Below, piece after piece: positions 36,795 to 46,997 of a stretch of DNA of 64,000 bases. The stretch comes from Candidatus Thalassolituus haligoni (GTDB lineage: Bacteria > Pseudomonadota > Gammaproteobacteria > Pseudomonadales > Oceanobacteraceae). The DNA lies in assembly GCF_041222825.1 (NCBI RefSeq), contig NZ_CP139482.1:1767001-1831000 (forward strand), read 5' to 3'. Position 1 is the first letter of the stretch; each line of letters starts with the position of its first letter. The position numbers and the translations under genes are program-made. A model generated the notes under the pieces. That model had not been told where the DNA came from, made no database searches, and worked only from the letters and a program-made list of their open reading frames with translations.

Positions 36795-36830
36795 AAAAAA
36801 ACCGGTTCTGGTGACAGAACCGGTTTTTTT
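36795..36830. terminator. Rho-independent terminator
   Basis: A perfect 16 bp stem (36795-36810 with 36815-36830) around GTGA, with A7/T7 flanks. It works for the upstream plus-strand pair and, with its A/T flanks, also for the minus-strand carboxylase gene ending at 36898. Confidence 0.9.
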
Positions 36831-36897
36831 ATATTACTGTTGCCATATTTATATCCCCTTTCTACCAAACTGAGTCTGGCAGAAAGGGGGACAAACA

Positions 36898-39800
36898 TTA
36901 CCCGATAATCGGCTTGACAACATACAGCAGGTCGCCCTGATTCACCTGTTGACCATCGGAGTTCATGATGCGGGTGACCTTGAACTTTTGATCAGCCGGA
37001 TACAGTTCGGCGTCGGCCCGGTTAAACTGCTTCAGGCTCAGCGGTGTGAACATTTTCATGGCTTCCATCAGGCAGAGAGTATGTTCCACGTCAATGATGT
37101 CCCCTTCTTTGACAAACGCCGGTTCGCTAGGAGAGGAAGATCCGTAGAAAATGCTGGTGGTTGGCGACAGCACTTTCAGTTCGTCAGAACCTTCGATTTT
37201 CAGGGCGGATGCATCGACGGCAGTGGCAGACAGATCTGCTTCTTTCTCTACATCGGCAATCAGTTCATCGAGATTGATACGATCGAGGAATTTCGGCAGA
37301 TAACCGGTATCGTAAACGCCGTTACGGAACACTTCATCATCCAGCACGCGTTTGGCGGTTGGGATATTGGTGCACACACCGGTGATTTTGACGCGATCCA
37401 GATATTCACGCAGTTTGGCAATCGTGTCTTCACGATCTTCGCCATAACAGATGATCTGCACGATCATGCTGTCGTAGAACGGCGAGACCTGTTTGCCAGC
37501 TGCCGCCATGGAGATCAGGTCGATATAATCTTCTTGCGGCAGTACACACTGGCGGATCGTCCCTGGTGTCGGCACGAATTGCAGCTCATCACCCTTGATC
37601 ACCGGTTTCTCGGCGTTGATACGGACTTCAATAGCGTATCCTTTGGAGACTGGTTTCAGATCAGCAATGGATTCACCTTCGGCGATTTTGAACTGGGTCG
37701 AGACAATATCGATTCCGGAAACCCACTCGGTTACCGGGTGCTCAACCTGCAAACGAGTATTCATTTCCATGAAGTAGATGGTGTCGGCATCGAGATCGAA
37801 GATGAACTCAACGGTACCGGCACCGACATAATCGACGGCATTCGCCAGCTTGGAAGCGAAGTCGTAAGCAGACTGCTCTAATTCGCGCGGCAACATGGTG
37901 GAACCGGATTCTTCGAAGATTTTCTGGTTGTTACGCTGTACCGAACAGTCACGCAGTCCCAGAATTTTGGTATTGCCGTGCATATCGCGCAGCACCTGGA
38001 TCTCGATGTGGCGCAGGGAGGTGACAAACTTCTCCAGATACACGTCGCCGTTACCAAAGGCCGCCTTGGCTTCGGTGGAAATCTGGTGAAACAGAGTGTG
38101 CATCTTGTCAGCAGAGTGAACCACCTGGATGCCCTTGCCACCGCCACCATGTACCGCTTTCAGCAGTACCGGATAACCAATTTCATCCGCTACCGCCGCC
38201 GCGTTGGCCGAGCTGGTCAGAATGCCATGAGATCCGGGTACTACCGGCACTTGCACGCGCATGGCGGTGTTGATGGCGTTTGACTTGTTACCCATGGTTT
38301 CCATGGAAGAAACCGCCGGGCCAACGAAGTTGATATTGTGATTGCCACACAAGGCCGCAAACTGGCTGCTTTCAGACAAAAAGCCGATACCCGGGTGTAA
38401 TGCCGTGACATTTTCGTGATGAGCCACGCGCAGTACCGACTTGGCGTTCAGGTAGGATTCATCCGGGGTGTTGCCACCGATACAGACCACGCGGTCTTCA
38501 GGCCCCAGCATATCGACCGGAACGGAGTCCATGTCCGGGTCTGACTGTACCAGTACCACTTTTATGTCGTTTTCCTGGGCCTTGCGGATCAGTTTCACCG
38601 CCGTACAGCCACGAGCGTGGATCAGGATCTTGTCAATCTTGCCGAACTTCTTGGCAGCGGTGGAGCCTTTGCCAGTATCCGGCGTCAGACGTTCGGCGCT
38701 GACGTAGCCTTGCAGCACGCGCTCCAGGACGTCGTCAACGGAGTGACGGGCCACGGGCATATCCGGGTCAATGGCACGCAGTTGGTCGTCAAGGTTGTCA
38801 AAAAACGGATGACGAACCAGGCCATCCATCGACTTCGGTGATACCGACAGGTAGTTGGACAGGGTGCAGGTGCTAGGCAGATAGGACGGCACTACGATCT
38901 GACCAGCAAATGGCATGTTGGTACCAGAGAAGTAGTAAGTCTGCGCCAGCGGGTGCGTCACAAAGCTTGCCTGGGCACCACCGGTACAGTCACCAAAACC
39001 GAAAACAACCAGTGGTAATTCGTTGTCGCGCACGAAGCGGGTGATGCGGTCGTTGGTCACGGCCATGGAAAATAGCGCAGCAGCGCCTTCCTTGGTCTGC
39101 ATGCCACCCGATGAAACAAAGCAGACGATTGGCAAGTGCAGCTTGGCGCATTCAACCATCAGTTTGCAGAATTTCTCCGCCGAAGCCATATCGAAGGCGC
39201 CAGCCTGAAAGTCCAGGTTGGATACCAGAGCACCGACTTGCTGTTCGCGTTCACCGATACGGATGGTGCCGATACCGGTAATGACACCACAGGGGGTGAT
39301 GTCTTTTTTCAGTGCGCTTTCAATAGAGCTGCGAAAGCCAGGGAAGGACACCGGATCGGCAGACATCAAGCTGCTGTTGAGTTCCTGGAAATCGCTGAAG
39401 AAGCGTTCAATCAAGGCCCCGGCGGAGGTTTTCTTCTGTCGCTTGGTGTCGTCCAGCACTTGCTGGATCAGCAAGTCGTGGTAGGCCATGGTCAGACGGT
39501 TCCAGAAGTCCTTGCGGCGACCAATCGACACCGGATTGATGCGGCCACTGTAGGCTTTGCCTTCCTGGTCAGCGGCATGGTACTCGGGCATCAGTTTTTC
39601 AAAGATAAAGGTAATGACCACAAACAGGGTGTCGGACAGACGCGGAAAGGCCAGTTTTTTCCATTCTTCGACCGATTTCAGGAACGCGCCACGCTGACTA
39701 CTCTTGATGAAGTAGCTCAGCCAATGGGTGAAGGATTCCCGCTCCTGTGCGGTATAACTGTCGCCATTGGTGGCTTCAGCCAGAGATTTTTCCAGCAGTG

Positions 39801-41787
39801 CCTTGAGCGATTCCAGCGATAACGCACGGGCTTCGTTGGCTTCCTTGGCGACGTTTACCAGATTATTGATGAAGTTGTCGTACAGTTGGCCAAATACCAG
39901 CATGTTGCGACAGACTTGAGTGAACTCGAAACGCAGTTCATCGTGCAAGATCGCATCAAGAATGGTGATGTCCGGGTGCTGCGGGTTCTGGATGTTTTCC
40001 TGGCGGAACTGGATATAGGGTGCCAGGGACTCTTCCAGAATGCGGCGATTGGCTTCTACCTTGGCACTGGTCATGCTGTTGGCCAGGGTATCCGTGCGAC
40101 TGGACAGCTTCAGTTGAGTTCTTACGCCTTCGGGAATCAAGGCACCTTTGAGGATAATATTCAGTGCCGAAGCGATGGATTGCTTCAAGGCACCCTTGGA
40201 TTTTTCCTTTTCCAGACCCTCGGTCAGTTCCTGATGCACGTTGTGCGGTAACTGTTCGCGAATGTAAGCCGCTAGCGGGTGGGCGTTGTTCTCGATGAAA
40301 CGGGCGACGGCCTGGGTGTCGAGTACATCATTGGCACGTAGCAGGAAACGGCTTTGCTTGTAGTTTTCAAGATAGTCGAGCAGGCCCTGGAAATTGACCG
40401 GAGCATCGGATTTCCAGCGGTTAAACAGGTACAGACCGAGATTGAAACAGAGTTCCTGTTTGGATTTCAGATAGTTGTTTTTGGGCTCGCCGAGGAACAG
40501 ACGGGCAATGGTTGAGCGGCTCTCGTCACGATCCTCGTACTTGCTCCAGAAGGATTTCCAGCTTTTATGCAGGGCGTCGTCGTAGACGATTTTTTCCGGG
40601 GCTTGCAGCCAGTTCTGGAATTTACGTTTGGCTTCGGCGGTTTGCCGCTGCTGCAGTTGACCTTCTGGAATCTCTTTCTCTGCCAGGCGGCCGTAGTTTT
40701 CAACCGTGCTGGAGTGGATCCGGCGCCGCAGTGTCAGGTAGCGGGTATAGCGATAAGTCAGACCAAAAACGTTGATATGTTCAGTTGGCGTTTCTGCGAG
40801 GAAAAAATTGGAGTCTTTCTGCAGGTTTTGCAGCTTTTCAGATGGTTTCAGGAAGCGGTCCACGGACTGCTTGTAGTGATCCATCATATAGGGGTGGTTT
40901 TTAGCGAATTCTGCCGCATTAGTTTCAATCGACTGGATACCCGTGACAATAGCCTGATGCAGGTTAAAACGTTTTTCGTCTGCATCGGATGGGGCGTAGT
41001 CAATAATTCCGTCGATAATACCGGCTTTGCGCAGTTCGTAGCCGGATACGCCGACGTACTTGGCGCATTCTTGCCAGGACAGGTTGTACTTGCGAGCGAT
41101 GCTGGCCAGCCCCTGAGGCTGGATAGTATTGAAAATACCATCACGGGCACTGAGCAGAATATTGGTGGTTGCCAATGGAATGGCGCCACCGGAATAACCG
41201 GCACCCCAAATAATCCCCAGTGTTGGCACATCATTGTTAGCCATTTCGGTGATCAGGTGGGAGATGCTGTGGGCCTGGTTGCCGGCATTGGCGGCTTCAC
41301 CGGCATCGGCTCCCGGGGTGTCGATAAAGGTAACAATCGGCATCGCACGGCGGGCGTAGGAACGTGCCAGCTGAGCGGCTCGGTTGTGATGTTGTGGGCC
41401 CCAGGCGCCGTTACTGTACTCACGATTCTGGCAGATAAAACCGACACGGCGAATTTTGCCGTTAAAATCCATATCGGCTTCTGTTGCATACAGCGGGCCG
41501 TCATCAACTTCAGTGATGGCGCGCAGAATCAGGTGGCCAACAATTGCTTTGGCACCAGGGCGCTGGCTACTTTCGCTAGGAGCAACGACCTGTTCGATGT
41601 ATTCATCGATGTTCAGCGTACTCAGGCGGGACAGCTCGGTCTTGCAGTGTTCCGGTTTGACCAGTCCCTTGACACTTTGGTCAACGGCATTGTCTTCGTA
41701 TTCCGGAAACAGGGAAGAATCTGCCGAAAGTTGTTCGGCGATTTGAAACAGTTGGTCTATTTGTTTGGGTGCAGTTTGTTCAGACAT
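36898..41787 (-). CDS. Single-chain multidomain biotin-dependent carboxylase (acetyl-CoA carboxylase-like)
   Basis: A 1629-residue protein carrying all activities of an acyl-CoA carboxylase. Residues ~75-300 are AccA-like carboxyltransferase (IVTFIDTPGADAGEA, IIWGAGYSGGAIPLATTNIL, NTIQPQGLASIARKY). A ~500-residue helical linker follows. Residues ~815-1030 are AccD-like (GVITGIGTIRIG, IVCFVSSGGMQTKEGAAALF, GDCTGGAQASFVTHPLAQTY) without the AccD zinc finger. Residues ~1045-1490 are biotin carboxylase (LKAVHGGGGKGIQVV, YFMEMNTRLQVEHPVTEW). The C terminus is a biotinyl domain with the EAMKM lysine near residue 1578. The likely substrate is acetyl-CoA, supported by the neighbouring fabB; another acyl-CoA cannot be excluded. 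The order CT-CT-BC-BCCP is the reverse of eukaryotic ACC. Confidence 0.88.
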   Translation of the reverse strand: MSEQTAPKQIDQLFQIAEQLSADSSLFPEYEDNAVDQSVKGLVKPEHCKTELSRLSTLNIDEYIEQVVAPSESSQRPGAKAIVGHLILRAITEVDDGPLYATEADMDFNGKIRRVGFICQNREYSNGAWGPQHHNRAAQLARSYARRAMPIVTFIDTPGADAGEAANAGNQAHSISHLITEMANNDVPTLGIIWGAGYSGGAIPLATTNILLSARDGIFNTIQPQGLASIARKYNLSWQECAKYVGVSGYELRKAGIIDGIIDYAPSDADEKRFNLHQAIVTGIQSIETNAAEFAKNHPYMMDHYKQSVDRFLKPSEKLQNLQKDSNFFLAETPTEHINVFGLTYRYTRYLTLRRRIHSSTVENYGRLAEKEIPEGQLQQRQTAEAKRKFQNWLQAPEKIVYDDALHKSWKSFWSKYEDRDESRSTIARLFLGEPKNNYLKSKQELCFNLGLYLFNRWKSDAPVNFQGLLDYLENYKQSRFLLRANDVLDTQAVARFIENNAHPLAAYIREQLPHNVHQELTEGLEKEKSKGALKQSIASALNIILKGALIPEGVRTQLKLSSRTDTLANSMTSAKVEANRRILEESLAPYIQFRQENIQNPQHPDITILDAILHDELRFEFTQVCRNMLVFGQLYDNFINNLVNVAKEANEARALSLESLKALLEKSLAEATNGDSYTAQERESFTHWLSYFIKSSQRGAFLKSVEEWKKLAFPRLSDTLFVVITFIFEKLMPEYHAADQEGKAYSGRINPVSIGRRKDFWNRLTMAYHDLLIQQVLDDTKRQKKTSAGALIERFFSDFQELNSSLMSADPVSFPGFRSSIESALKKDITPCGVITGIGTIRIGEREQQVGALVSNLDFQAGAFDMASAEKFCKLMVECAKLHLPIVCFVSSGGMQTKEGAAALFSMAVTNDRITRFVRDNELPLVVFGFGDCTGGAQASFVTHPLAQTYYFSGTNMPFAGQIVVPSYLPSTCTLSNYLSVSPKSMDGLVRHPFFDNLDDQLRAIDPDMPVARHSVDDVLERVLQGYVSAERLTPDTGKGSTAAKKFGKIDKILIHARGCTAVKLIRKAQENDIKVVLVQSDPDMDSVPVDMLGPEDRVVCIGGNTPDESYLNAKSVLRVAHHENVTALHPGIGFLSESSQFAALCGNHNINFVGPAVSSMETMGNKSNAINTAMRVQVPVVPGSHGILTSSANAAAVADEIGYPVLLKAVHGGGGKGIQVVHSADKMHTLFHQISTEAKAAFGNGDVYLEKFVTSLRHIEIQVLRDMHGNTKILGLRDCSVQRNNQKIFEESGSTMLPRELEQSAYDFASKLANAVDYVGAGTVEFIFDLDADTIYFMEMNTRLQVEHPVTEWVSGIDIVSTQFKIAEGESIADLKPVSKGYAIEVRINAEKPVIKGDELQFVPTPGTIRQCVLPQEDYIDLISMAAAGKQVSPFYDSMIVQIICYGEDREDTIAKLREYLDRVKITGVCTNIPTAKRVLDDEVFRNGVYDTGYLPKFLDRINLDELIADVEKEADLSATAVDASALKIEGSDELKVLSPTTSIFYGSSSPSEPAFVKEGDIIDVEHTLCLMEAMKMFTPLSLKQFNRADAELYPADQKFKVTRIMNSDGQQVNQGDLLYVVKPIIG

Positions 41788-41954
41788 GGTTGATCAATTC
41801 CGTAATATGCCGATCATCGGACTAGGCTGGCAGGCAAGGTACCAGACCAACCAAGCCCGAAACTACGGTCGGACATAGTTCGAGCGCAGAGACGGGCTGT
41901 TAAATGCAAACACGGGAGCCGTCGCTATAACGCGTTGCTCCCGCAGGCAGACTC

Positions 41955-43166
41955 TCACAGAGCCTTGAATATCAGGGCCGCGTTGGTGCCACCAAAACCA
42001 AAACTGTTGGACATCACAGTTTTTAATTCGGCGTCACGGTTATTGCAAACAATCGGATAACCTTCGGCTCCCTCATCCAGTTCGGAGATGTTGGCGCTGC
42101 CAGTAATAAATCCGTGTTTCATCATTAACATGGTGTAGATGGCTTCCTGCACGCCAGCAGCACCAAGTGAGTGACCCGTCAGGGATTTGGTGGAGCTGAT
42201 AGGTGGAACCTGATCACCAAAGGCTTCGCCAACAGCTTTTAATTCGGTGATATCACCGGCTGGAGTACTGGTGCCATGGGTGTTGAGGTAGTCGATGGTC
42301 GGGTTACCAGCCATCTGCAGGGCATCTTTCATACAGCGAACAGCACCTTCGCCGGACGGAGCAACCATATCGGCGCCATCGGAGGTGGCTGAGTAGCCAA
42401 TCAGTTCGGCGTAGATGGTGGCACCGCGAGCCACGGCATGTTCGTACTCTTCCAGTACGACCATGGCACCACCGCCAGCAATAACAAAGCCGTCACGGCT
42501 GCTGTCGTAAGCGCGGGAAGCGCTTGCCGGGGTGTCGTTGTATTTGCTCGACAGTGCGCCCATAGCATCGAATTGCATGGAGAGCGACCAGTGTTCTTCT
42601 TCACCACCACCGGCAAAAACGATGTCCTGTTTGCCCCACTGGATCAATTCCATACCATGGCCAATACAATGTGAGCTGGTGGCACAGGCCGATGTCATGG
42701 AGTAGTTGACACCCTTGATGCTGAACGGCGTGGCCAAGTTGGCCGATACGGTAGAACCCATGGTGCGGGTAACACGATACGGGCCGACCTTGCGGATACC
42801 TTTTTCACGCAGGATATCGACGGATTCAACAATGTCACTGGTCGATGCGCCACCAGAACCAGCCACCAGGCCGGTACGCGGATTACTGACCATGTCGTCA
42901 CTCAGGCCAGCGTCTGCTATGGCTTCTTTTAATGAAAGATAAGAGTAAGCGGCAGAATCACCCATAAAGCGGAAAATTTTGCGATCGATGTGTTCTGCCA
43001 GATTGATCTGGGGGCGGCCGGCAACGTGGCTGCGCATCCCCAGCTCTGCATATTCCGGAATAAAACGGATACCAGAACGCTGTTCACGCAATGAAGTCAG
43101 CACCTCGTCCTTGTTGTTTCCGAGGCAACCAACAATGCCAATACCTGTAACTACCACTCGACGCAT
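41955..43166 (-). CDS. fabB: Beta-ketoacyl-ACP synthase I, FabB
   Basis: Elongating condensing enzyme of type II fatty-acid synthesis, needed for unsaturated fatty acids. The 403-residue protein has the Cys-His-His triad: [14 protein letters not shown] (Cys), [16 protein letters not shown] (His) and [14 protein letters not shown] (Lys-His). It starts [16 protein letters not shown] and ends [14 protein letters not shown], the length of E. coli FabB. ATG 43166 is chosen; an in-frame extension back to 43295 has no homology. fabA is not adjacent. The multidomain carboxylase gene lies 167 bp downstream on the same strand. Confidence 0.94.
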   Translation of the reverse strand: MRRVVVTGIGIVGCLGNNKDEVLTSLREQRSGIRFIPEYAELGMRSHVAGRPQINLAEHIDRKIFRFMGDSAAYSYLSLKEAIADAGLSDDMVSNPRTGLVAGSGGASTSDIVESVDILREKGIRKVGPYRVTRTMGSTVSANLATPFSIKGVNYSMTSACATSSHCIGHGMELIQWGKQDIVFAGGGEEEHWSLSMQFDAMGALSSKYNDTPASASRAYDSSRDGFVIAGGGAMVVLEEYEHAVARGATIYAELIGYSATSDGADMVAPSGEGAVRCMKDALQMAGNPTIDYLNTHGTSTPAGDITELKAVGEAFGDQVPPISSTKSLTGHSLGAAGVQEAIYTMLMMKHGFITGSANISELDEGAEGYPIVCNNRDAELKTVMSNSFGFGGTNAALIFKAL

Positions 43167-43412
43167 AACCAGATCTCTGAACAGTTTATTGTTTGTGCTT
43201 TGACGTGCCAGTGTACGACAAACACGTTGAATTATTGTTTCAAAAAGAAGTAATGAACCGTCTAAAGGCCCAATTTCCATGAAATTGGCAGCCACTATAT
43301 AGCAGACGGCAAAAATGGATAAAGAAAAATATTCTTAACTGAGAATCGGTAATCAAATGTCGATTCTCTTGTGGGGGCGATTAAAATGCCCGGTTACTGC
43401 CTGTATCTGTCT

Positions 43413-44225
43413 TTAAACAGAAGATGAATTTGCCTTTTGGTGTCGTTTTGACAGCGCAGGCCACCAGAACCGACAGATGGCTGTTAGCAGTGCGACCAGT
43501 GCCACCAGGTTTGCCAGTATTTGTGTGTCCGGATAGCGACTGTCAAAAAAAGGCATATAGAGCGCGGCGAGCGTTAACAATGAGGCTGAGGTGAATGTCG
43601 CTGCTGGATGGTGTAACCAGTCGAACTTGAGTGCCAGCCAGGCTGACAGGCAGGCACCGAGAATACCACAGGCGGCACCAACCAGTACGTCAAGGGGCCA
43701 GTGCGCGCCGACAGCGATACGGCTGGCTGCCGCCAGCAGTGCAAAGATTAACAGTGGCATCAGCCAGCGGGGTGACAATGCCAGTATTACCAGAGTCCAG
43801 GTGCCCAGCGCGGTAAAGGCATGACCAGAAGGAAAGCTGTGGTGGCGCAGCACGGGGCCGATAATATGAAAGCTGTCTGGTATCAGTACGGCGGCTGGTC
43901 GTGCAGCATCAAACAGTGCCTTGCTGCCGTGAACAAACAGGGTTCCTAATAACAGTAGTACCAATGCGGGGGCAAACAATGAAGGACGTACGCTGGCTAG
44001 CAGTAACAGCAAGGACATGGCGAATACGGTATCGGCGGTGAAGGTCAGGTTTGCCCACAACGCATTGGGGAGCAGGCTGGCATCCTGGTTCAGCATCAGA
44101 AACAGGGCAGCATTGGTATCCATGATGGCGACCACAAGGGCGAACAGCAGCAGCAGCCCGGCAGCGGCTAGCAGCGGAGTCAGATGGCGACGTCGCAGCG
44201 ACAGATGATCAGTCATTGTTTTCAT
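43413..44225 (-). CDS. PAP2-family phosphatase
   Basis: A 270-residue inner-membrane phosphatase with about six membrane segments. It carries the three PAP2 motifs: KALFDAARP (K-x6-RP), HSFPSGHAFT (PSGH) and SRIAVGAHWPLDV (SR-x5-H-x3-D). Such enzymes remove phosphate from lipid phosphates such as undecaprenyl diphosphate or lipid A. The gene overlaps the end of the ArnT-like gene; start ATG 44225 or 44216 is possible. The context suggests lipid-carrier recycling or lipid A modification. Confidence 0.88.
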   Translation of the reverse strand: MKTMTDHLSLRRRHLTPLLAAAGLLLLFALVVAIMDTNAALFLMLNQDASLLPNALWANLTFTADTVFAMSLLLLLASVRPSLFAPALVLLLLGTLFVHGSKALFDAARPAAVLIPDSFHIIGPVLRHHSFPSGHAFTALGTWTLVILALSPRWLMPLLIFALLAAASRIAVGAHWPLDVLVGAACGILGACLSAWLALKFDWLHHPAATFTSASLLTLAALYMPFFDSRYPDTQILANLVALVALLTAICRFWWPALSKRHQKANSSSV

Positions 44226-45825
44226 CCGTTGTTGGGGAGGTTTCTGTGTGACTGCTCGGTGTGTTGTGATCCGGCCGCCGGATAATGACGATCGGGCCAG
44301 ACTGGAACAGCAGCTGATAGCGGTCAAGGTCGGGGATTCTGTCGACTCGTCCAAAACCGATTTCCCCAGGCTCAAGTGCCCGTCGTGGTGTGACCTGATC
44401 CAGATAGACGTTAAAGCTGGGGGTATCGATCGATTGGGTGACAACATCAACCCCCAGCTGGCGCACAAACTGTGCGGCATCATGGATGGGGCGTTGTTGC
44501 GCCTCACTGAACGCTGGTGCAAATACGTACCAGACGAACAAGGTTTGCAGTACGCCGGTTAAAAACAGCCCGTGCCAGATTGCCAGGCGTTTCCAGAGAA
44601 TTGCCAGCAGTGACAGCAGGCCGAAGACTGCGGCAATCATCGCGAAGTCCTGATTGACATATTGGGCGGCCCGCTCGGCGGTCTCTATCTCGATCGGGTT
44701 GGTCAGTCCGGCCTTGATGGTAGGAATCAACAGCGGGAAGGCAACCATCAGAGCAAAAAACAGTAGCGGCAGAACAGCTGCCAGCCAACGGCGGCGTAAC
44801 TGGAAGCGGTAGCGGGCCATCAGCAACACCAGTGGGGTGCAGCCATATAAAATGTAATGCGGCAGCTTGGTGCTGGCGAGACTGAACAGCACCAGCACAA
44901 ACAAAAACCAGATCCATAAAAAGCGGTTCAGCGGTTCGCGGCTGACGGTTTTGATGCTGGGTAACATACGTAACAATAGCGGGCCAAAGGGGGCCAGGAC
45001 AAAGGGCAATACCAAGGGGTAAAACAGCAGGCCACCGTCGTGGCCTTCCATGGTGTTGTTGAAACGGTTGACGTTGTGTTTGAAGAAAAAGCCGTCAATA
45101 AAGGCCTGCCCCTGGGCCAGATATTCGGCCATGTACCAGGGTGCGGCGATGAGCAGAAACAGCAGCCAGCCCGGTATAAAAAACAGTGCCTTGAGCAAGG
45201 CCTCGCGCTGGCCGCTCCAGAGGTAAAAAATCACACTGACGATCAGAGGAATTGCCACCGCCACCGGCCCCTTGGTCAGTACCCCCAGTGCCATCAGGGT
45301 GTAAATAGCATAGAGAACCCGTCGAGAGGCAACTGCGGTGTCCGGTAATAGACTGAGCTGACTGTGGTGATACATCAGTAACAGAGTCGCTGTCAGGATC
45401 AGATTCAGCAGCGCGTCTGCGGTGGCAACATGAGCGATCATATTGATCCCTAACGCGCTGGCACAGATCATCGCGGCGGCAACACCGGTATCGCGGCTGA
45501 TATAGTGACGGGCAAAGGCGAAAACGGATAATGACCAGCCGATTCCAGCCAGTACGGAAGGCAGTCTGAAGGCCCAGACTTCGGTGCCAAACAGGGCGAT
45601 AGACACGCCCTGTAGCCAGTAAATCAGGATAGGTTTGTCAAAACGTACCCGGTCATTTAACCAGGTGGTAATAAAATCACCACGTTCAAACATGCCGCGA
45701 GTGGCTTCGCTAAAGGCACCTTCATCGTGGTCAAATAGCAGGTAGCCGCTCAGGTTGAGCGAAAATAGCCCGATCAGGAGCGGCAGCAGCCACAGTGGCA
45801 TGCCTGCCGGGAGAGGTATTTTCAT
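44209..45825 (-). CDS. ArnT-like GT83/PMT-family glycosyltransferase
   Basis: A 538-residue polytopic membrane glycosyltransferase of the ArnT/PMT superfamily. The first periplasmic loop carries YLLFDHDEGAFSEATRGMFE (catalytic acidic residues), then DRVRFDKPILIYWLQG and RLPSVLAGIGW. About twelve hydrophobic segments follow. These enzymes move a sugar from a polyprenyl-phosphate donor to lipid A or another acceptor at the periplasmic face. The GT2 gene just upstream likely makes the donor. Ara4N cannot be assumed, since the arn biosynthesis genes are not present. ATG 45825 is chosen because it falls 7 nt after the upstream stop; the earlier in-frame start overlaps that gene. Confidence 0.88.
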   Translation of the reverse strand: MKIPLPAGMPLWLLPLLIGLFSLNLSGYLLFDHDEGAFSEATRGMFERGDFITTWLNDRVRFDKPILIYWLQGVSIALFGTEVWAFRLPSVLAGIGWSLSVFAFARHYISRDTGVAAAMICASALGINMIAHVATADALLNLILTATLLLMYHHSQLSLLPDTAVASRRVLYAIYTLMALGVLTKGPVAVAIPLIVSVIFYLWSGQREALLKALFFIPGWLLFLLIAAPWYMAEYLAQGQAFIDGFFFKHNVNRFNNTMEGHDGGLLFYPLVLPFVLAPFGPLLLRMLPSIKTVSREPLNRFLWIWFLFVLVLFSLASTKLPHYILYGCTPLVLLMARYRFQLRRRWLAAVLPLLFFALMVAFPLLIPTIKAGLTNPIEIETAERAAQYVNQDFAMIAAVFGLLSLLAILWKRLAIWHGLFLTGVLQTLFVWYVFAPAFSEAQQRPIHDAAQFVRQLGVDVVTQSIDTPSFNVYLDQVTPRRALEPGEIGFGRVDRIPDLDRYQLLFQSGPIVIIRRPDHNTPSSHTETSPTTDENND

Positions 45826-45832
45826 AAGACCA

Positions 45833-46909
45833 TCAGCCTTGGCTGCTGGCATCGTCGGTGGCTTTGCCGGTTGAATCTGCCGCCTCAACGATTACCTGGC
45901 CTGGGGCGGCCCAACAGGCTTCCTGGTCATCAGACGCGTCACCACGGTTGTAGATCACATACTGATGCTGCTGACGTTGTGAGGATTCAAAATAGGTTCG
46001 TGAAATCAGTTCCGACATCACACCGGTGGTGAGGAATTGCAGCGCCGCGATGACACAGACCACGGCGATCAGAAACAGCGGTCGACCGCCAATATCTTCA
46101 CCCAGAGCAAATTTGATCACCGCCAGGTACATCAGTAACAGCGTGCCGATAGACCCCATGCTCAGGCCAATCATGCCAAAAAAGTGGCCTGGGCGAGCGC
46201 GGTAACGCATAAAGAAGTAGACCGACAACAGGTCGAGAATCACCCGAAAGGTGCGGGAAATCCCGTATTTGGAGGTGCCTGCGGTGCGGGCATGGTGTGT
46301 TACGACGATTTCTCCGATACGGCTGGGGGGAACCACTGCCGCGACCCAGGCAGGAATAAAGCGATGCATTTCACCGTACAGGCGAACCTGCTTGATGATA
46401 GCGGCGCGATATACTTTCAACGAGCAGCCATAGTCATTAATGCGCACCCCGGTGATTTTGCCAATCAGACGGTTGGCGATACGGGACGGAATCTTGCGCA
46501 TCACCAAGTCATCCTTGCGGTTCTTGCGCCAGCCGGTGAGCAAATCGAGGTCTTTTTCGATCAGGTGGTCGATCATACGGGGGATATCAGCCGGGTCATT
46601 TTGCAAGTCGCCGTCCAGCGTGGCGATCAGTTCACCCCGTGCTTCGTCGATACCGGCTTGCATGGCGGCGGTCTGGCCGAAGTTACGCCGTAATTCAACC
46701 ACCCGTACATGAGGGCCATAAAGATCGGACTCGCGATGCAATGCCTGGGGCGTGCCATCAGTACTGCCGTCATCCACCACCAACAGTTCCCAGTGACCCT
46801 GATAGCTGGTCAGGGCTTCGTGCACCCTGGCAACCATGGGGCCGACATTGTCAATCTCGTTGTACATGGGGATAACGATGGACAAGGACGGCTTGCTACA
46901 ATCTATCAC
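45833..46909 (-). CDS. Polyprenyl-phosphate glycosyltransferase (GT2, DPM1/ArnC/GtrB-like)
   Basis: A 358-residue membrane-associated transferase. The GT2 domain reads LSIVIPMYNEIDNVGPMV, LLVVDDGSTDGT, RRNFGQTAAMQAGIDEARGE and LIATLDGDLQNDPADIP, with metal-binding DGD and acceptor-side GWRKNRKD. Two C-terminal membrane segments follow (FFGMIGLSMGSIGTLLLMYL and LFLIAVVCVIAALQFLTT). This matches ArnC/GtrB enzymes that load a sugar onto undecaprenyl phosphate. The hydrophilic C-terminal tail is longer than usual. It starts with GTG 46909. The ArnT-like gene follows directly and presumably uses the product. Confidence 0.92.
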   Translation of the reverse strand: MIDCSKPSLSIVIPMYNEIDNVGPMVARVHEALTSYQGHWELLVVDDGSTDGTPQALHRESDLYGPHVRVVELRRNFGQTAAMQAGIDEARGELIATLDGDLQNDPADIPRMIDHLIEKDLDLLTGWRKNRKDDLVMRKIPSRIANRLIGKITGVRINDYGCSLKVYRAAIIKQVRLYGEMHRFIPAWVAAVVPPSRIGEIVVTHHARTAGTSKYGISRTFRVILDLLSVYFFMRYRARPGHFFGMIGLSMGSIGTLLLMYLAVIKFALGEDIGGRPLFLIAVVCVIAALQFLTTGVMSELISRTYFESSQRQQHQYVIYNRGDASDDQEACWAAPGQVIVEAADSTGKATDDASSQG

Positions 46910-46997
46910 GGGGTTACCACTCTGCAGACTTTAATGTGCGCGGATGATACCCAAAAGCGCCGGGTGATAAAACGTGACAACCGTTGCATAGCTGCAA

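Noticed and set aside
36949-37881. Long plus-strand frames opposite the carboxylase gene
   Set aside because: Antisense shadows caused by codon bias of the long minus-strand gene.
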